NCBI GenBank assembly: GCA_963704405.1
Contig: OY969903.1
Location: 2,542,001 to 2,606,000, forward strand
Direction: 5' to 3'
Source: MFD01213-c1 sp963704405
GTDB taxonomy: Bacteria > Planctomycetota > Phycisphaerae > Tepidisphaerales > Tepidisphaeraceae
DNA length: 64,000 nt
Under the pieces are notes generated by a model. The model did not search any database, was not told the DNA's origin, and saw only the letters and a list, made by a program, of their open reading frames with translations. The position numbers were made by a program, and so were the translations under genes. Shown piece by piece: positions 15,627 to 27,679 of this stretch (positions are counted from its first letter, which is position 1; the number at the start of each line of letters is the position of its first letter).

Positions 15627-18600
15627 ATGTTTAAGAAAGTTCTCATCGCCAACCGCGGGGAAATTGCCTGCCGGGTGATCCGTACGCTCGACAAAATGGG
15701 GATTGGGTCGGTCGCTGTTTATAGCGAGGCGGATGGGCAGTCGGCGCATGTGTCGATGGCGAAAGAGGCGATTTGCATCGGGCCCGCCGGGGCTTCGGAA
15801 AGTTATCTGAAGGGGAATCTGATCATCGAAGCGGCGATGAAGGCCGGCGCGCAGGCGATCCATCCCGGATATGGTTTTCTCAGTGAGAATCCAGACTTTG
15901 CGCAGATGCTGCGCGGAGGCCGGCATTACGTTCATTGGTCCCGCGCCGGATCAGATGAAGGCATTTGGGCTGAAGCACACGGCGCGGCAGATTGCGAAGC
16001 AGTGCGGTGTGCCGATGTCGCCAGGGACGGGGCTTCTGGAAACGCCCGAGGCGGCAATTGAGGCGGCGAGGGCGATTGGTTTTCCGGTGATGCTGAAGGC
16101 GACGGCGGGCGGTGGTGGAATCGGGATGCGCCTTTGCGTCGCGGAATCAGAACTAACTGATGCATTTGCGACAGTGCAGCGACTGGGAAAGAATAATTTT
16201 AAACACGCCGGGCTGTATATCGAAAAATATATTCAGCGGGCGCGGCATATCGAAGTGCAGATATTTGGAGATGGCCGCGGGCATATTGTTGCGCTGGGAG
16301 AGCGGGATTGCTCGGCGCAGCGGCGGAATCAGAAAGTGATAGAAGAAACACCGGCGCCGGGGATTGATGAGAATCTTCGGCAGCAGCTTTTCGCGGCGGC
16401 GGTGAAGCTTGGGCAGGCGGTGGGATATCAATCGGCCGGCACTGTGGAATTTATTTTCGATGCGGATACGGACCAGTTTTATTTTCTGGAAGTGAACACG
16501 CGGCTGCAGGTGGAACATGCGGTGACAGAACTTGTCACCGGGCTGGATCTGGTTGAATGGATGATCCGGCAGGCGGCTGGGGAGCTGGATCTTTCGGGGT
16601 TTAAGGCTCAGCCGCGGGGCGCTTCGATTCAGGTGCGTCTTTATGCGGAGGACCCGGCGAAAAATTTTCAGCCGAACTGCGGGGTGTTGACGGCGGCGGA
16701 GTTTCCTTCGGATGCGCGGGTGGATACGTGGGTGTCGCGCGGGACTGAGATCACGAGCTTTTATGATCCGCTCATTGCAAAGATTATTGTTCATGGCGCG
16801 ACACGTGCTGAGGCGGTGGGCAAGTTGAAGAGCGCGCTGGATCGCACGCGCATCGGGGGCATTGAAAGCAATCTGCATTATCTGCGGTTTATTCTGAATG
16901 AAGCAACGTATGTTCGTGGGGAAATGGTTACGCAGTTTCTGGGACAGTTGCAGTATGCGCCGCAGACGATTGATGTGATCAAGCCGGGGACGATGAGCAC
17001 GATCCAGGATTATCCGGGCCGGACGGGATATTGGTCGATTGGGGTGCCACCTTCGGGGCCGATGGATTCGCTGGCTTTTCGGATGGCAAATCGGCTTGTT
17101 GGAAATTCATCGGAGGCTGCGGGTTTGGAGATGACGGTCACCGGGCCGACGTTGCGGTTTAATATTGCGACAACCATTGCGATTACCGGGGCGAACATGG
17201 ATGCCCGACTGAATGGTGAGCCGGTTGCATGTTGGGAGGCGGTGCCGGTTTCGACCGGGTCGACACTGGAAATGAAGGCAGCGAAAGGGGGCGGGACACG
17301 GGCATATCTGGCGGTGGCGGGTGGGTTTGATGTGCCAGAATATTTGGGCAGCCGGTCTACTTTTGTGCTGGGGAAATTTGGTGGACATGCGGGGAGGGCG
17401 CTGCGGGGTGGGGATGTGTTGAGGGTGCAAGCGGGGATTGGCGCTGATGCTTCGATAGACACGCCGAATTACCCCCATCCTAACCCTTTCCCGGATCACC
17501 GGGAAAGGAGATTAGAGATGGCGATCCCGACCTATCCAAGCGAGTGGGAGATTTCGGTTCTTTATGGGCCTCATGGCGCGCCCGACTTTTTTACACCGGA
17601 CGATATCAACACGCTTTTTTCTACGCCCTACAAGGTTCATCATCATTCGGATCGCACGGGTGTCCGGCTGATTGGGCCGCATCCCAGGTGGGCTCGCACC
17701 GACGGCGGTGAGGCGGGGCTGCATCCTTCCAATATTCATGACAATGCGTACGCGATCGGGACGATCGACTTTACGGGGAACCTGCCGATCATACTGGGCC
17801 CGGATGGGCCGAGCCTTGGGGGGTTTGTTTGCCCGGCGACGATTGTGGCCGCGGATATCTGGAAAATGGGGCAGTTGCGGCCCGGGGATACGATTCGGTT
17901 TCGGCGCGTGACGCAGGAGGAGGCGGGGGAGATGGAAGAAGCGCAGAACGCAGAGCGCAAAACGCAGAACGAAGATAAAGCAGGAGAAGGCGCGGTAGAA
18001 TCATCTTCAATCTCGCTCCTGCGCTCTGCGCTCTGCGATTCCTTTACTCCTGTTCTTCATCAGATTCCGGTTTCGGAAAACTCTGTGGGTGTGGTTTATC
18101 GGCAGGATGGGGATAAGTATTTGCTGGTTGAGTATGGGCCGCTGGTTTTGGATTTGAATCTTCGGTTTCGGGTGCACGCGCTGATGACGTATGTGGAGCA
18201 GCATCAGCCGGCGGGGATTATTGATTTGACGCCGGGGATTCGGTCGTTGCATGTTCATTTTGACAGCCGACGATTACCTTTGCACAAGCTGATGGATTTT
18301 CTGATCGCGGCAGAGGGAAAATTGCCCGCGATACAGGAGTTGGAGGTGCCGACGCGGATCGTGCATTTGCCGCTTTCTTGGGATGACCCGGCGTGCCAGC
18401 TTGCGATTCAGAAGTACGTGCAGATGGTGCGAAAGGATGCGCCTTGGTGTCCGAGCAATATCGAATTTATTCGGCGAATCAATGGGTTGGATTCGATTGA
18501 TGAAGTTAAGCGCATTGTCTTTGAGGCGAGTTATCTGACGCTGGGGCTGGGGGATGTTTATCTGGCGCATCCCGTGGCGACGCCGGTCGATCCGCGTCAT

Positions 18601-19308
18601 CGGCTGGTGACGACAAAGTATAATCCGGCCAGGACCTGGACGGCGGAAAATAGTGTGGGGATTGGCGGAGCTTATCTTTGTGTTTATGGGATGGAGGGGC
18701 CGGGCGGGTATCAGTTTGTTGGCCGCACTTGCCAGATGTGGAATACCTATCGGCAGACTGGGGATTTTGTGGATGGAAAGCCGTGGCTGCTGCGGTTCTT
18801 CGATCAGCTCCGGTTTTACCCGGTTTCAGCTTCTGAGCTTCTGCGTTTTCGCGAGGAGTTTTTGCAGGGGCGAGTGCGGTTGAATATTACGCACGAGGCT
18901 TTCAGTTTGAAAAAATACAACGCGTTTTTGCGGGAGAATGAGACGTCGATTACGAAGTTCAAGGCACACCAGCAGGCCGCGTTTGATGCGGAGCGGCATC
19001 GGTGGGAGGCGGCAGGGCTTTCTCATTTCACCAGCGAGACGGCGGAAACAACTGTGGATTCGGCGACGGCGCAGGTGCCGGCGGGGAGCCAGCCGGTGTT
19101 TGCAGAGGTGCCGGGCAATGTGTGGAAGGTTGCGGTGAAGAAGGGGCAGCAGGTTAAGGCGGGGGATAAGCTGGCGATTCTGGAATCGATGAAGACGGAG
19201 ATTGTCGTGCCTTCACCCAGTGATGGGGCGATTACGGATATTTTTTGTGCTGAGGGGAAGTTGGTAACCGCGGGGCAGTTGTTGTTTGCGATGAACGAGG
19301 CGGGGTAA
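15627..19308 (+). CDS. Biotin-dependent urea/guanidine carboxylase, frameshifted
   Basis: About 1226 residues when repaired. The biotin carboxylase domain (residues 1-450) starts MFKKVLIANRGEIACRV and has the ATP-grasp loop AGGGGIGMR and FLEVNTRLQVEH. Two carboxyltransferase subdomains follow (KipA-like with DYPGRTGYWSIG, GGEAGLHPSNIHDN and GPSLGGFVCPA; KipI-like with YRQDGDKYLLVEYGP). A C-terminal carrier domain holds the biotin Lys in ILESMKTE (about residue 1189). One extra base at about 15909 breaks the frame between NPDFAQM and CAEAGITFIGP. Two palindromes are inserted in frame, at about residues 611-630 and 770-805. With DUF1989 partners and AtzF the substrate is more likely guanidine than urea; the choice rests on an active-site residue I cannot align here. 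Confidence 0.92.
17487..17510. repeat. Perfect palindrome inside the carboxylase coding region
   Basis: CCTTTCCCGG-ATCA-CCGGGAAAGG is a perfect 10-base inverted repeat around a 4-base loop. It sits within a proline/arginine-rich stretch (PHPNPFPDHRERR) between the KipA-like N-part and the WEISVLYGPHGAPDFF segment, where relatives usually have a short linker. It looks like a small palindromic element tolerated in frame. Confidence 0.7.
17938..18043. repeat. GCGCAGAACG-family palindrome inserted in frame in the carboxylase gene
   Basis: The left arm (17938-17975) is made of GCGCAGAACG and CAGAGCGCA units and the right arm (18001-18043) carries TGCGCTCTGCGCTCTGCGATTC, giving an imperfect palindrome with arms of about 40 bases. 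It belongs to the same family as 14721-14807. It is translated in frame as a low-complexity charged segment (EEAQNAERKTQNEDK…) between the two carboxyltransferase subdomains. Confidence 0.78.
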
Positions 19309-19393
19309 GGGGCACAGCGGCGGCTTCACAAATCGTGAGGTGTTTGCATCTGACGTGGCTCGACACAGGTGAGGCTCCCATGCTACGAGAGAA

Positions 19394-20262
19394 TCACTTC
19401 CCTTGTCTCTTGCGACCCTGATGCTTTGGCGTCCGGATGGCAAGCTCTTTCCATTTCGGCTGGCATGTTGGGCAGTAGTGGGTGGATCTTCCGCCGAGGA
19501 CGATTCGTTCAATGATTGAGGGGCAGTTTGGGCAGGGCTTGCCGGCGCGGTCGTAGACAACGTGTAGTTTTTGAAATGCGCGGCTTTGCCGTTCGCGTCT
19601 GCGTAGTCGCGCAGTGTGCTGCCGCGGTGTCGAAGGGCACGGCGGAGGGTTTGTTTGATGGCGCGGTTTAGCCGCACGATCTCGTAGTTGGTCAGCTTGT
19701 TGGCTGGGGTGAGGGGGTGAATATTTGCGCGGAAGAGGGATTCGTCCACGTAAATATTGCCGAGTCCGGCGATGACGGATTGATCGAGAAGGGCACTCTT
19801 GATGGCGCGGGATGTTTTGGCAAGGCGGGCGGCTAGCTGAGTTGGACGGATGAGGAGGGGTTCAGGACCCATTTTGTCGTCGCCGGTGGATTGGCTGCCG
19901 AGCCACCAGATTCCACCGAAGCGGCGGGGGTCGGTAAAGCGGACTTGAGGGGCGCCGTTCCCAGTGAAGTTGAGGAGAAGATGGGTATGGGGACGGAAGG
20001 GCGTTTCGATGGAGTCGGCAGTTAGTCTGCCGGTCATACCGAGGTGGATGTAGAAGCGGTTGCCGTCATCGAGCAGAAATATGATTTTCTTTCCGCGGCG
20101 GTGGATGGCGCTGACCTTTCGGCCCGCAAGATGTTTTGCGAGATCGAAGCCGATGGGCTGGAGTACGTCAACTCGATTCAGGATGACGGCAGTAATGGCG
20201 CGGCCGAGGATTTTTGGGCTTAGTGTATCGACAACGGTCTGGACTTCCGGCAGTTCCGGCAT
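19394..20262 (-). CDS. mutM: Formamidopyrimidine-DNA glycosylase (Fpg/MutM), frameshifted
   Basis: It starts MPELPEVQTVV, with the catalytic Pro2 and Glu3, then has HLGMTGRL, DPRRFGG and the helix-two-turn-helix stretch GLGNIYVDESLFRA. The C-terminal zinc finger (CPNC…CPTC) is in a different frame. Adding one base near 19593-19597 joins RDYADA to ERQSRAFQKLHVVYDRAGKPCPNC and gives a normal 289-residue protein ending at 19394. Read uncorrected, the frame runs on to 19213 with a nonsense tail overlapping the carboxylase gene. The enzyme removes 8-oxoguanine and other oxidised purines from DNA. It is convergent with the carboxylase and divergent from the MoxR operon. Confidence 0.92.
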
Positions 20263-20466
20263 GCAACTTTCCTGGTTCGGGAACGTCTATGAGATAGCCA
20301 TATGATAGGATAGACTGCGCGTCCGGGTTTGGACGTCAAATGGACGTCGGAGCAAACGGCCCGGCACACCGAGCTGTTCCTGATCCGATCGACAATATTG
20401 TCCGCCGCAGACGCCGCCGCAAGGCGCGTCGGAAGCTTTTTGCCCCCAGAATCGACAAGGAGATGC

Positions 20467-21558
<1,092 letters not shown>

Positions 21559-21727
21559 ATATGGCGATGCATGGCCGAACATCTTCGCGAAGGCGTTCAA
21601 CAATATTATTTGTGAGGAATAGGCGGCGTTCATTTGTTATTTCGCTCCAAAAGCCAGAACGGCTGAACGTCGCCATGATCATGACGATTGCTCGCAGCGA
21701 CTACCCTGGCACAACAATTGTTGTTTG

Positions 21728-22654
21728 ATGTCCGAAACCCTCACTGATTACCGCAAGTACCTCGACCCGCGCACGCTTGCGCGGATCAGTTCTCTTGATC
21801 TGCGGGCGCGGCTGATCGTGGAGGGTTTGACCAGCGGGATGCATCGTTCGCCTTATCAGGGAATCAGCGTCGAGTTTGCGCAGCATCGGCCTTATGTGGC
21901 TGGGGATGATATTCGTCACGTCGATTGGAAGCAGTATGCCAAGACCGACAAGATTTATCTGAAGCAATATCTCGAAGAGACGAATCTGCATTTGATCTGC
22001 GTCGTCGACGCGAGCGAATCGATGGGGTTTGGAACGGTGAAGGGGGAAGGCGACTCAACCTGGACAAAGTACGATCATGCGACCGCGATCGCGGCAAGCT
22101 TGTCATATATGGCGATCCAGCAGCAGGACTCGGCTGGGCTGGCGGTTTTTGATCAGGCGATGAGCCGCTATTTCAAACCGAGCAATCTGCCGGGGCAGTG
22201 GAAGATCATCACGCAGGAACTGCAGCAGATGCCGCGATGGAACAAGACCAACACCGGGAAGATCCTGGAGCAACTTGCGGAAAAACTGACGCATCGCAGC
22301 CTGATCGTGATCCTTTCGGATTTTTTTGATGATCTTCAGGGCATTCAGAAAGGGCTTCGGCATCTGCGCTATAAGAAGCATGAGATGATTGTGTTTCAGG
22401 TCCTGGACCCGGCGGAGATCGAGTTTCCGTTTGAAGATGCGACGATGTTTAAAGGTCTGGAAGAGATGGGGGAATTGCTGACTGAGCCGCGAAGTCTGCG
22501 AGAAGGATATCTGGAGCAATTGCGGGAATTCACGGATGAGTTGCAGAAGATGTGTCGCGGGATGCACATTGATTTTAAGCGAATGAATTGTGGTGAACCG
22601 CTGGACGTGGCGCTGAGCAGTTTTTTGGCGACGCGGTCGGCGTTGATGAAATGA
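21728..22654 (+). CDS. DUF58 domain protein (MoxR-associated)
   Basis: A 308-residue DUF58 protein. Signature segments are GMHRSPYQGISVEFAQHRPYVAGDDIRHVDWKQYAKTD and a degenerate VWA-type fold starting VVDASESM (the DxSxS metal motif), followed by SLIVILSDFFDD. No membrane segment is seen. It follows MoxR by 169 bases and is the usual second gene of such clusters. The role of DUF58 proteins in MoxR complexes is not defined biochemically. Confidence 0.9.
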   Translation: MSETLTDYRKYLDPRTLARISSLDLRARLIVEGLTSGMHRSPYQGISVEFAQHRPYVAGDDIRHVDWKQYAKTDKIYLKQYLEETNLHLICVVDASESMGFGTVKGEGDSTWTKYDHATAIAASLSYMAIQQQDSAGLAVFDQAMSRYFKPSNLPGQWKIITQELQQMPRWNKTNTGKILEQLAEKLTHRSLIVILSDFFDDLQGIQKGLRHLRYKKHEMIVFQVLDPAEIEFPFEDATMFKGLEEMGELLTEPRSLREGYLEQLREFTDELQKMCRGMHIDFKRMNCGEPLDVALSSFLATRSALMK

Positions 22655-22733
22655 GAGATGAGAGCGCAGGCCAAAGCAAATGTGCTTGCATCTCCCTGAA
22701 TTGGATCTGCGTTCTGCGCTTCAACAACCGGTG

Positions 22734-24973
22734 ATGTTTTTGATGTTCGTGCCTTTACTTGCTTCCATGTTTTTCTCGCCGGCGTTTGCCGTGGCGGGGT
22801 TGTTGCTGGCGGGGTTGCCCATTCTCATTCATATTTTGAATCGGCGGCGTTTTCGGACGGTGGATTGGGCGGCAATGGAGTTTCTTCTGCGGGCAATGCG
22901 GAAGAATCGCAAGCGGCTCCGGTTTGAACAGTGGTTATTGCTCGCGACGCGGTGCCTGGTGTTGGCGCTGCTTGGGCTCGCGCTGGCGCGGCCGCTGAGC
23001 TGTTCTGACACATCGCTTGCGGCGGTGGGGCAGAAGGTGGGGCTCCATGTTTTTATTCTCGACAACAGCTATTCAACCGCTTACGAGGCCGAGCGGCCCG
23101 ACGCCAGGACGCACTTTGAGCATGAGAAGCATCTGGTGAAGCAGTTGATCGATCAACTCGCACCGGGTGGGGAATCGGTCGCGGTCATTACAGCGGGGCG
23201 GCCGGCGACAGCGGTATTGGCGAAACCGACTTATGACCTGCAACAGGCGAGATTGGCGGTGGAGCGGGTTCATCAGTCTTTTGGCGCCACCGACCTTCCG
23301 GCGCAATTCGGCTGGCGATGGGCATCGGGCACGAAAATGAAAAATCGCCGAATAAGAATGTGTACCTGTTTACCGATGCAACCCGCAGTGCATGGCAGTC
23401 ACCGGAGAGCGGGCAGTTGAAGATTGACGGACCGGAATTGGCGAAGCTGTTTCATGTAACGCATTTCAATTTATCGAAGGGACGGCAATGGAATCAGGCC
23501 GTGCTGGATGTGTATCCGGCCGCGAACCTGGTGACGGCCCGGAGCAGCTTTGGGGCGGATTTTTCGGTAAATGTAAAAGGTTTTGGCGAGGGGCCGGATC
23601 CGACGTTGCAGTGGAAACTGGATGGAAACGTGCTTCCTGGGATGGCGGCGATTCACCTTGGGCTCGATACTCCGCCGCAGACGCAATCGCAGGCGGTGAT
23701 TAAGAATGGCGGGCCGCATGTCGTCAGTGTTTCGTTGCTGGGTGATGATCGGCTGAAGCTGGACAACACGCGTGCCCGGGTTGTGAATGTCGCTTCGGAA
23801 TTGAAAGTGCTGATTGTTGAAGGCCAGCGCGGCGTGGGACCGCTGGGAGGATCGGGCGCGTTCCTGCAAATCGCGCTGGCCCCGCCGAAGGAGGCGGCGG
23901 GTGCGGGGAATGCGCAGACGGACAGTTACATTGCGCCGGAATTAATCAGTGATCTTGAGTTGGGCAATCGCGCCCTCGGCGATTATCGCGCAGTGATTCT
24001 TTGTGGCGTTGGGCAGATTCAGCCGGCGATTGCGGATCAGTTGCAGAAGTTTGTGCAGGCGGGTGGGACGCTGGTGCTGTTTATGGGAGAACCGGTTTCC
24101 AGTGACAATTATAATTCAGTGTTGCTTCCGCGGAAGCTGCTGCCGGGGCCGCTGACCAAGCGGATGAGCACTGGCGCGGACCAGCGCGCGTTTGCGTTTG
24201 ATTTCAATCCGAATGGCTTGATCCATCCGCTGCTCAAGGCATTTGCGAATCAGGAAAAGAGCGGATTGGATACAGCGCAGATATTCACATATTGGCAGGC
24301 TGATGTGCCGAACGACCCACAGGTTCGGGTGCTAAACTATCGTGCGGGGGATGGAATTGCTGCAACTGCGAGCGGCGGGAAACCGGACCCGGCCATTACG
24401 CTGAATACGATGGGGCAGGGGCGCGTGGTTTTTGTTTCAACGACGGCGAATGCAGATTGGACGTCGCTCCCGGGCAAGTTGAATTATGTGGCGCTGGTGA
24501 ATGAGTTGCTCGCCGGCAGCATCAATGCCGGCGATGCATGGATGAATTTGACAGTTGGCCAGCGTCTGGAGGTTCCGGCGACGGTGAAACTGACGGCAAC
24601 GCCTTCGCTGGTTGATCCCGAGGCTAAGGCGATCGCGCTGGAACCAACGACGGGCGCTGATGGATCAGTGGAATATCATAGCCCGATTCTGGAAGTGCCG
24701 GGCGTGTACACCTTGACCACGGGTGGCGGGAATGTGCCGATTGCCGTGAATGTCCCGGCGGAAGAGGCGGATGTGCAGACGATTGACGATCTTGCGATTA
24801 AAAATGCGCTGGGCGGCATCGACCTCACAATGGCGGGTGATAGTGTTGTGCAGCGGCCGGAGTCGGCAACGGCCGGAAATGATTTGGGATGGAATGTGAT
24901 GGTGGTAGTGTTGGCGCTGGTTGCGGTGGAAGCGTTTTTGGCGATGAGGTTTGGTCATTATCGAAGAAAGTGA
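22734..24973 (+). CDS. BatA-like membrane protein with VWA-type domain, frameshifted
   Basis: The N-terminus has a BatA-type membrane anchor, LLLAGLPILIHILNRRRFRTVDWAAMEFL, a second membrane segment, and a VWA-like VFILDNSYST. The C-terminal part (from about 23320) ends in a membrane segment, NVMVVVLALVAVEAFLAMRFG. The parts are in different frames and join as TDLPAAIRLAMGIGHE if one base is restored near 23299-23304, giving about 746 residues. The exact start is unclear, with ATGs at 22734, 22743 and 22767 and no obvious ribosome site. The body probably faces the periplasm. Part of the MoxR/DUF58 set. Confidence 0.85.
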
Positions 24974-25172
24974 GTTTTTATCGCGGATGCATCGCCTGTG
25001 CGGCGGCTGGCGAATTGAGATGTGAATTGAGATGAGTGAAATGTATCACGTACTTTAGAAAAGCAGGGCGTGCTTTAACACGCCGCAATGAGAATGGCGT
25101 GCTGAATCGCGCCCTGCATTTTGTAAGGACGGGCGACGTTTTTTGGTGGTTTTTGTGCATCGATTGATTGAA

Positions 25173-27566
25173 ATGTTCCTCGGACTTCAGCGAGGTTTTT
25201 TGAGCCATGAGGGGGATTTATCGATTCAGTTTTCACCACATTGGCCGGGGCAGGAATATGTGGGAGCGGGGTTGTGGAATTTCTTGCTGGCGGCGCTGGC
25301 AGGGGTGCTGATTGTCGCGGTGTATCGGCGCGATGGACGATCGCGGAAAATTCGCATCATGCTGGGGGTACTGCGGGGCGGGTTGATTGTTCTTATTATG
25401 CTGCTGCTGAATCGACCGGTGCTGACGCTGAGCCAGAGCCGCACGGAGCCTTCAGTTTTGGCGGTGATGCTGGATGACAGCATGAGTATGCGGGTGCCAG
25501 ATGCGGGCGCAGGCGCCAGTGCCGCAGGGGGAAATGAATCGCGATTGGCGGCGGCGGAGGGGCTGTTGAGCGGGCATGATGCGGAGCTTTTGAAGGGACT
25601 GGCGAAGAAGCATACGGTCCGGCTGTATCGTTTCGATCGGGACGCACAGCCGATTGCGGAGGTGGCGGCACAGGCGTCGAATGTTCAGCCGGATGTGGCG
25701 GCCGCCATTGATACATTGCAGAAGCTGAAGCCTGAGGGACAGAGCACGCAGGTGCTGCCGTCGATCCTTTCGGTGTTTCAGGATTTGCAGGGTCAGCGGG
25801 TAGCGGGCGTGGTGGTTCTGACGGATGGCCGCGATACGCCGTCGCGCAGCGTTGGGAATGCGCTGGATGCGATTAAGAATTTTGGGATGAAGGTATATCC
25901 GATTGCGATGGGATCAGATCGCCAACCGCGAAATATTGAAGTGCAATCGATGACGGTTGAGGACGTGGCATTTAAAGATGATATTGTCAATGTAAAGGCG
26001 ACGATTCGAGGCAGCGGCTATGAACCGAACCACCCTGTAAAGGTGGTGCTGAAGGATAAGAAAACCGGCGCGGAGTTGCCGGGCCTTGAGGGATCGCCGG
26101 CGGAAAAGATTGTTAACCTGGCGGATGACAAACCGGTTGAGGTGGAACTTCAGTGGAAGCCGGTGGAAGTGGGAAACAAAGATGTTGTCGTTGAAGCGGT
26201 GCAGCAGCCGGGGGAGTTGGATCAGGAAGATAATGACCGGACAGTGCAGGTGTCGGTTCTGGATGCGAAGATTTCTGTTCTTTATATCGATGGATATCCG
26301 CGATGGGAATATCGGTATCTGAAGAACGAAATGGTTCGCGACAAGACAGTCGATATTTCGTGCCTGCTCAGCAGTGCAGATGCCGGTTTTGCGCAGGAGG
26401 GGGACAAGCCGATTCGACGGTTTCCGGAAAGCATTGAAGAGCTGATGGATTATGACGTCGTCATCTTCGGAGATGTCGATCCGCGATATTTTACGGACAC
26501 GCAGTTGCAGCTTGTCAGCGAATTCGTCAGCCGCAAGGGCGGCGGGTTTGCGATGATTGCAGGACCGCGCTGGTCGCCGCAGGCGTTTCGTAATACGGCG
26601 ATTGAACCGATTTTGCCCGTCGTGATTTCCCGGGTTGAAGCGAGTGATTCAGCGTCGAGCATTACCGAGGGGTTTCGTCCGGTGCTGACCCAGGTTGGGG
26701 CGGCGTCGAGCATCTATCGGTTCTTCGCTGATCGCGAAAAGAACGAAAGCTTTCTGAAGAACGATATTCAGCCGATCTTCTGGTATTGCCGGGGCGTTAC
26801 GGCAAAGCCGGGAGTTGGAGAGGTCTATGCGGAACATCCGACGGATACCGCGCCCGATGGCCGCAAGGCCCCGCTGCTGGTGATGGGGCGATTTGGCGCC
26901 GGTCGGACATTGTTTTCCTCGATTGATGATACGTGGCGATGGCGTTTTTATACGGGCGAATCAGTCTTTGATACTTATTGGGTGCAACAGCTTCGATACC
27001 TGGCCCGGAGCCGAAAGATTGGGCAGCGGAAAATGACGCTGACAATGGGGCGGCCCGTATATGAGTTGGGCGGGCAGGTGCGGATCACGATGCGGGTTTT
27101 GGACCCTGTGTTATTGCAGCAGCTTCCGGAACAGTTGCGCGTCGAAATCAGGGATGCTGCCGGCCAGCCTGTGCGGTTTGAGAACTTGGTGCGTCAGGAG
27201 GGGCAAAATGATCTGTATAATGGATCATTCACGGCGGACAAAGTGGGGAAATTTGCCGTTCAGCTCCCTCCGGTCGCCGGCGGAATGGATATGATGGAGG
27301 TGCCGCTGGAAGTGAGCCTGCCGCGGCTCGAGCTCAGCGATCCCAGCGTAGACCGCACACAACTAAGCCGCCTGGCTTCGGAGACGATGGGAAGTACGAT
27401 TGAGTTTGAAAAGGCCCATGACGCTTTGCTGCAAATTCCCAGCGCGGCGAAAGTGATTCCTGTGGTTTCAGGTCAGCCGCTTTGGGATGCGCCGCTGACA
27501 ATGGTTTTGTTTGTTTTGTTGATTGCGGCGGAGTGGGTGCTGAGGAAGTTTTATGGGATGGTGTAG
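25173..27566 (+). CDS. Large membrane-anchored VWA / glutamine amidotransferase-like protein
   Basis: About 797 residues. Two N-terminal membrane segments (FLLAALAGVLIVAVY and GLIVLIMLLLNRPVL) are followed by a VWA-like domain with LAVMLDDSMSMR and VVVLTDGRD. Ig-like stretches come next, then a class-I glutamine-amidotransferase-like fold (VLYIDGYPRWEYRYLKNE, DYDVVIFGDVD, GGGFAMIAGP), and a final membrane segment (MVLFVLLIAAEWVLRKF). This architecture is common in planctomycete MoxR operons. The ATG at 25173 is preferred over an upstream TTG. Function is unknown; a role in envelope processes is inferred from topology. Confidence 0.85.
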   Translation: MFLGLQRGFLSHEGDLSIQFSPHWPGQEYVGAGLWNFLLAALAGVLIVAVYRRDGRSRKIRIMLGVLRGGLIVLIMLLLNRPVLTLSQSRTEPSVLAVMLDDSMSMRVPDAGAGASAAGGNESRLAAAEGLLSGHDAELLKGLAKKHTVRLYRFDRDAQPIAEVAAQASNVQPDVAAAIDTLQKLKPEGQSTQVLPSILSVFQDLQGQRVAGVVVLTDGRDTPSRSVGNALDAIKNFGMKVYPIAMGSDRQPRNIEVQSMTVEDVAFKDDIVNVKATIRGSGYEPNHPVKVVLKDKKTGAELPGLEGSPAEKIVNLADDKPVEVELQWKPVEVGNKDVVVEAVQQPGELDQEDNDRTVQVSVLDAKISVLYIDGYPRWEYRYLKNEMVRDKTVDISCLLSSADAGFAQEGDKPIRRFPESIEELMDYDVVIFGDVDPRYFTDTQLQLVSEFVSRKGGGFAMIAGPRWSPQAFRNTAIEPILPVVISRVEASDSASSITEGFRPVLTQVGAASSIYRFFADREKNESFLKNDIQPIFWYCRGVTAKPGVGEVYAEHPTDTAPDGRKAPLLVMGRFGAGRTLFSSIDDTWRWRFYTGESVFDTYWVQQLRYLARSRKIGQRKMTLTMGRPVYELGGQVRITMRVLDPVLLQQLPEQLRVEIRDAAGQPVRFENLVRQEGQNDLYNGSFTADKVGKFAVQLPPVAGGMDMMEVPLEVSLPRLELSDPSVDRTQLSRLASETMGSTIEFEKAHDALLQIPSAAKVIPVVSGQPLWDAPLTMVLFVLLIAAEWVLRKFYGMV

Positions 27567-27679
27567 CGAATCGTGCTGGAGCGCCTGGTGGAACGTGAAT
27601 TAAACTGTGATACGCGCCTCCTGCGTCACGTTGATGCTGATGACTGATTCGACGGTCATCGGATGAAAGGCTGTGCTTT

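Noticed and set aside
19213..19394. Continuation of the mutM frame past the zinc-finger region to 19213
   Set aside because: The tail has no family similarity and overlaps the carboxylase 3' end; the real zinc finger is found in the neighbouring frame after adding one base.
21712..21724. TGGCAC…TTGTTG and CAACAATTGTTG just before the DUF58 gene as a sigma-54 promoter or operator
   Set aside because: The -12 element lacks GC and transcription would start inside the coding region; the gap lies within an operon.
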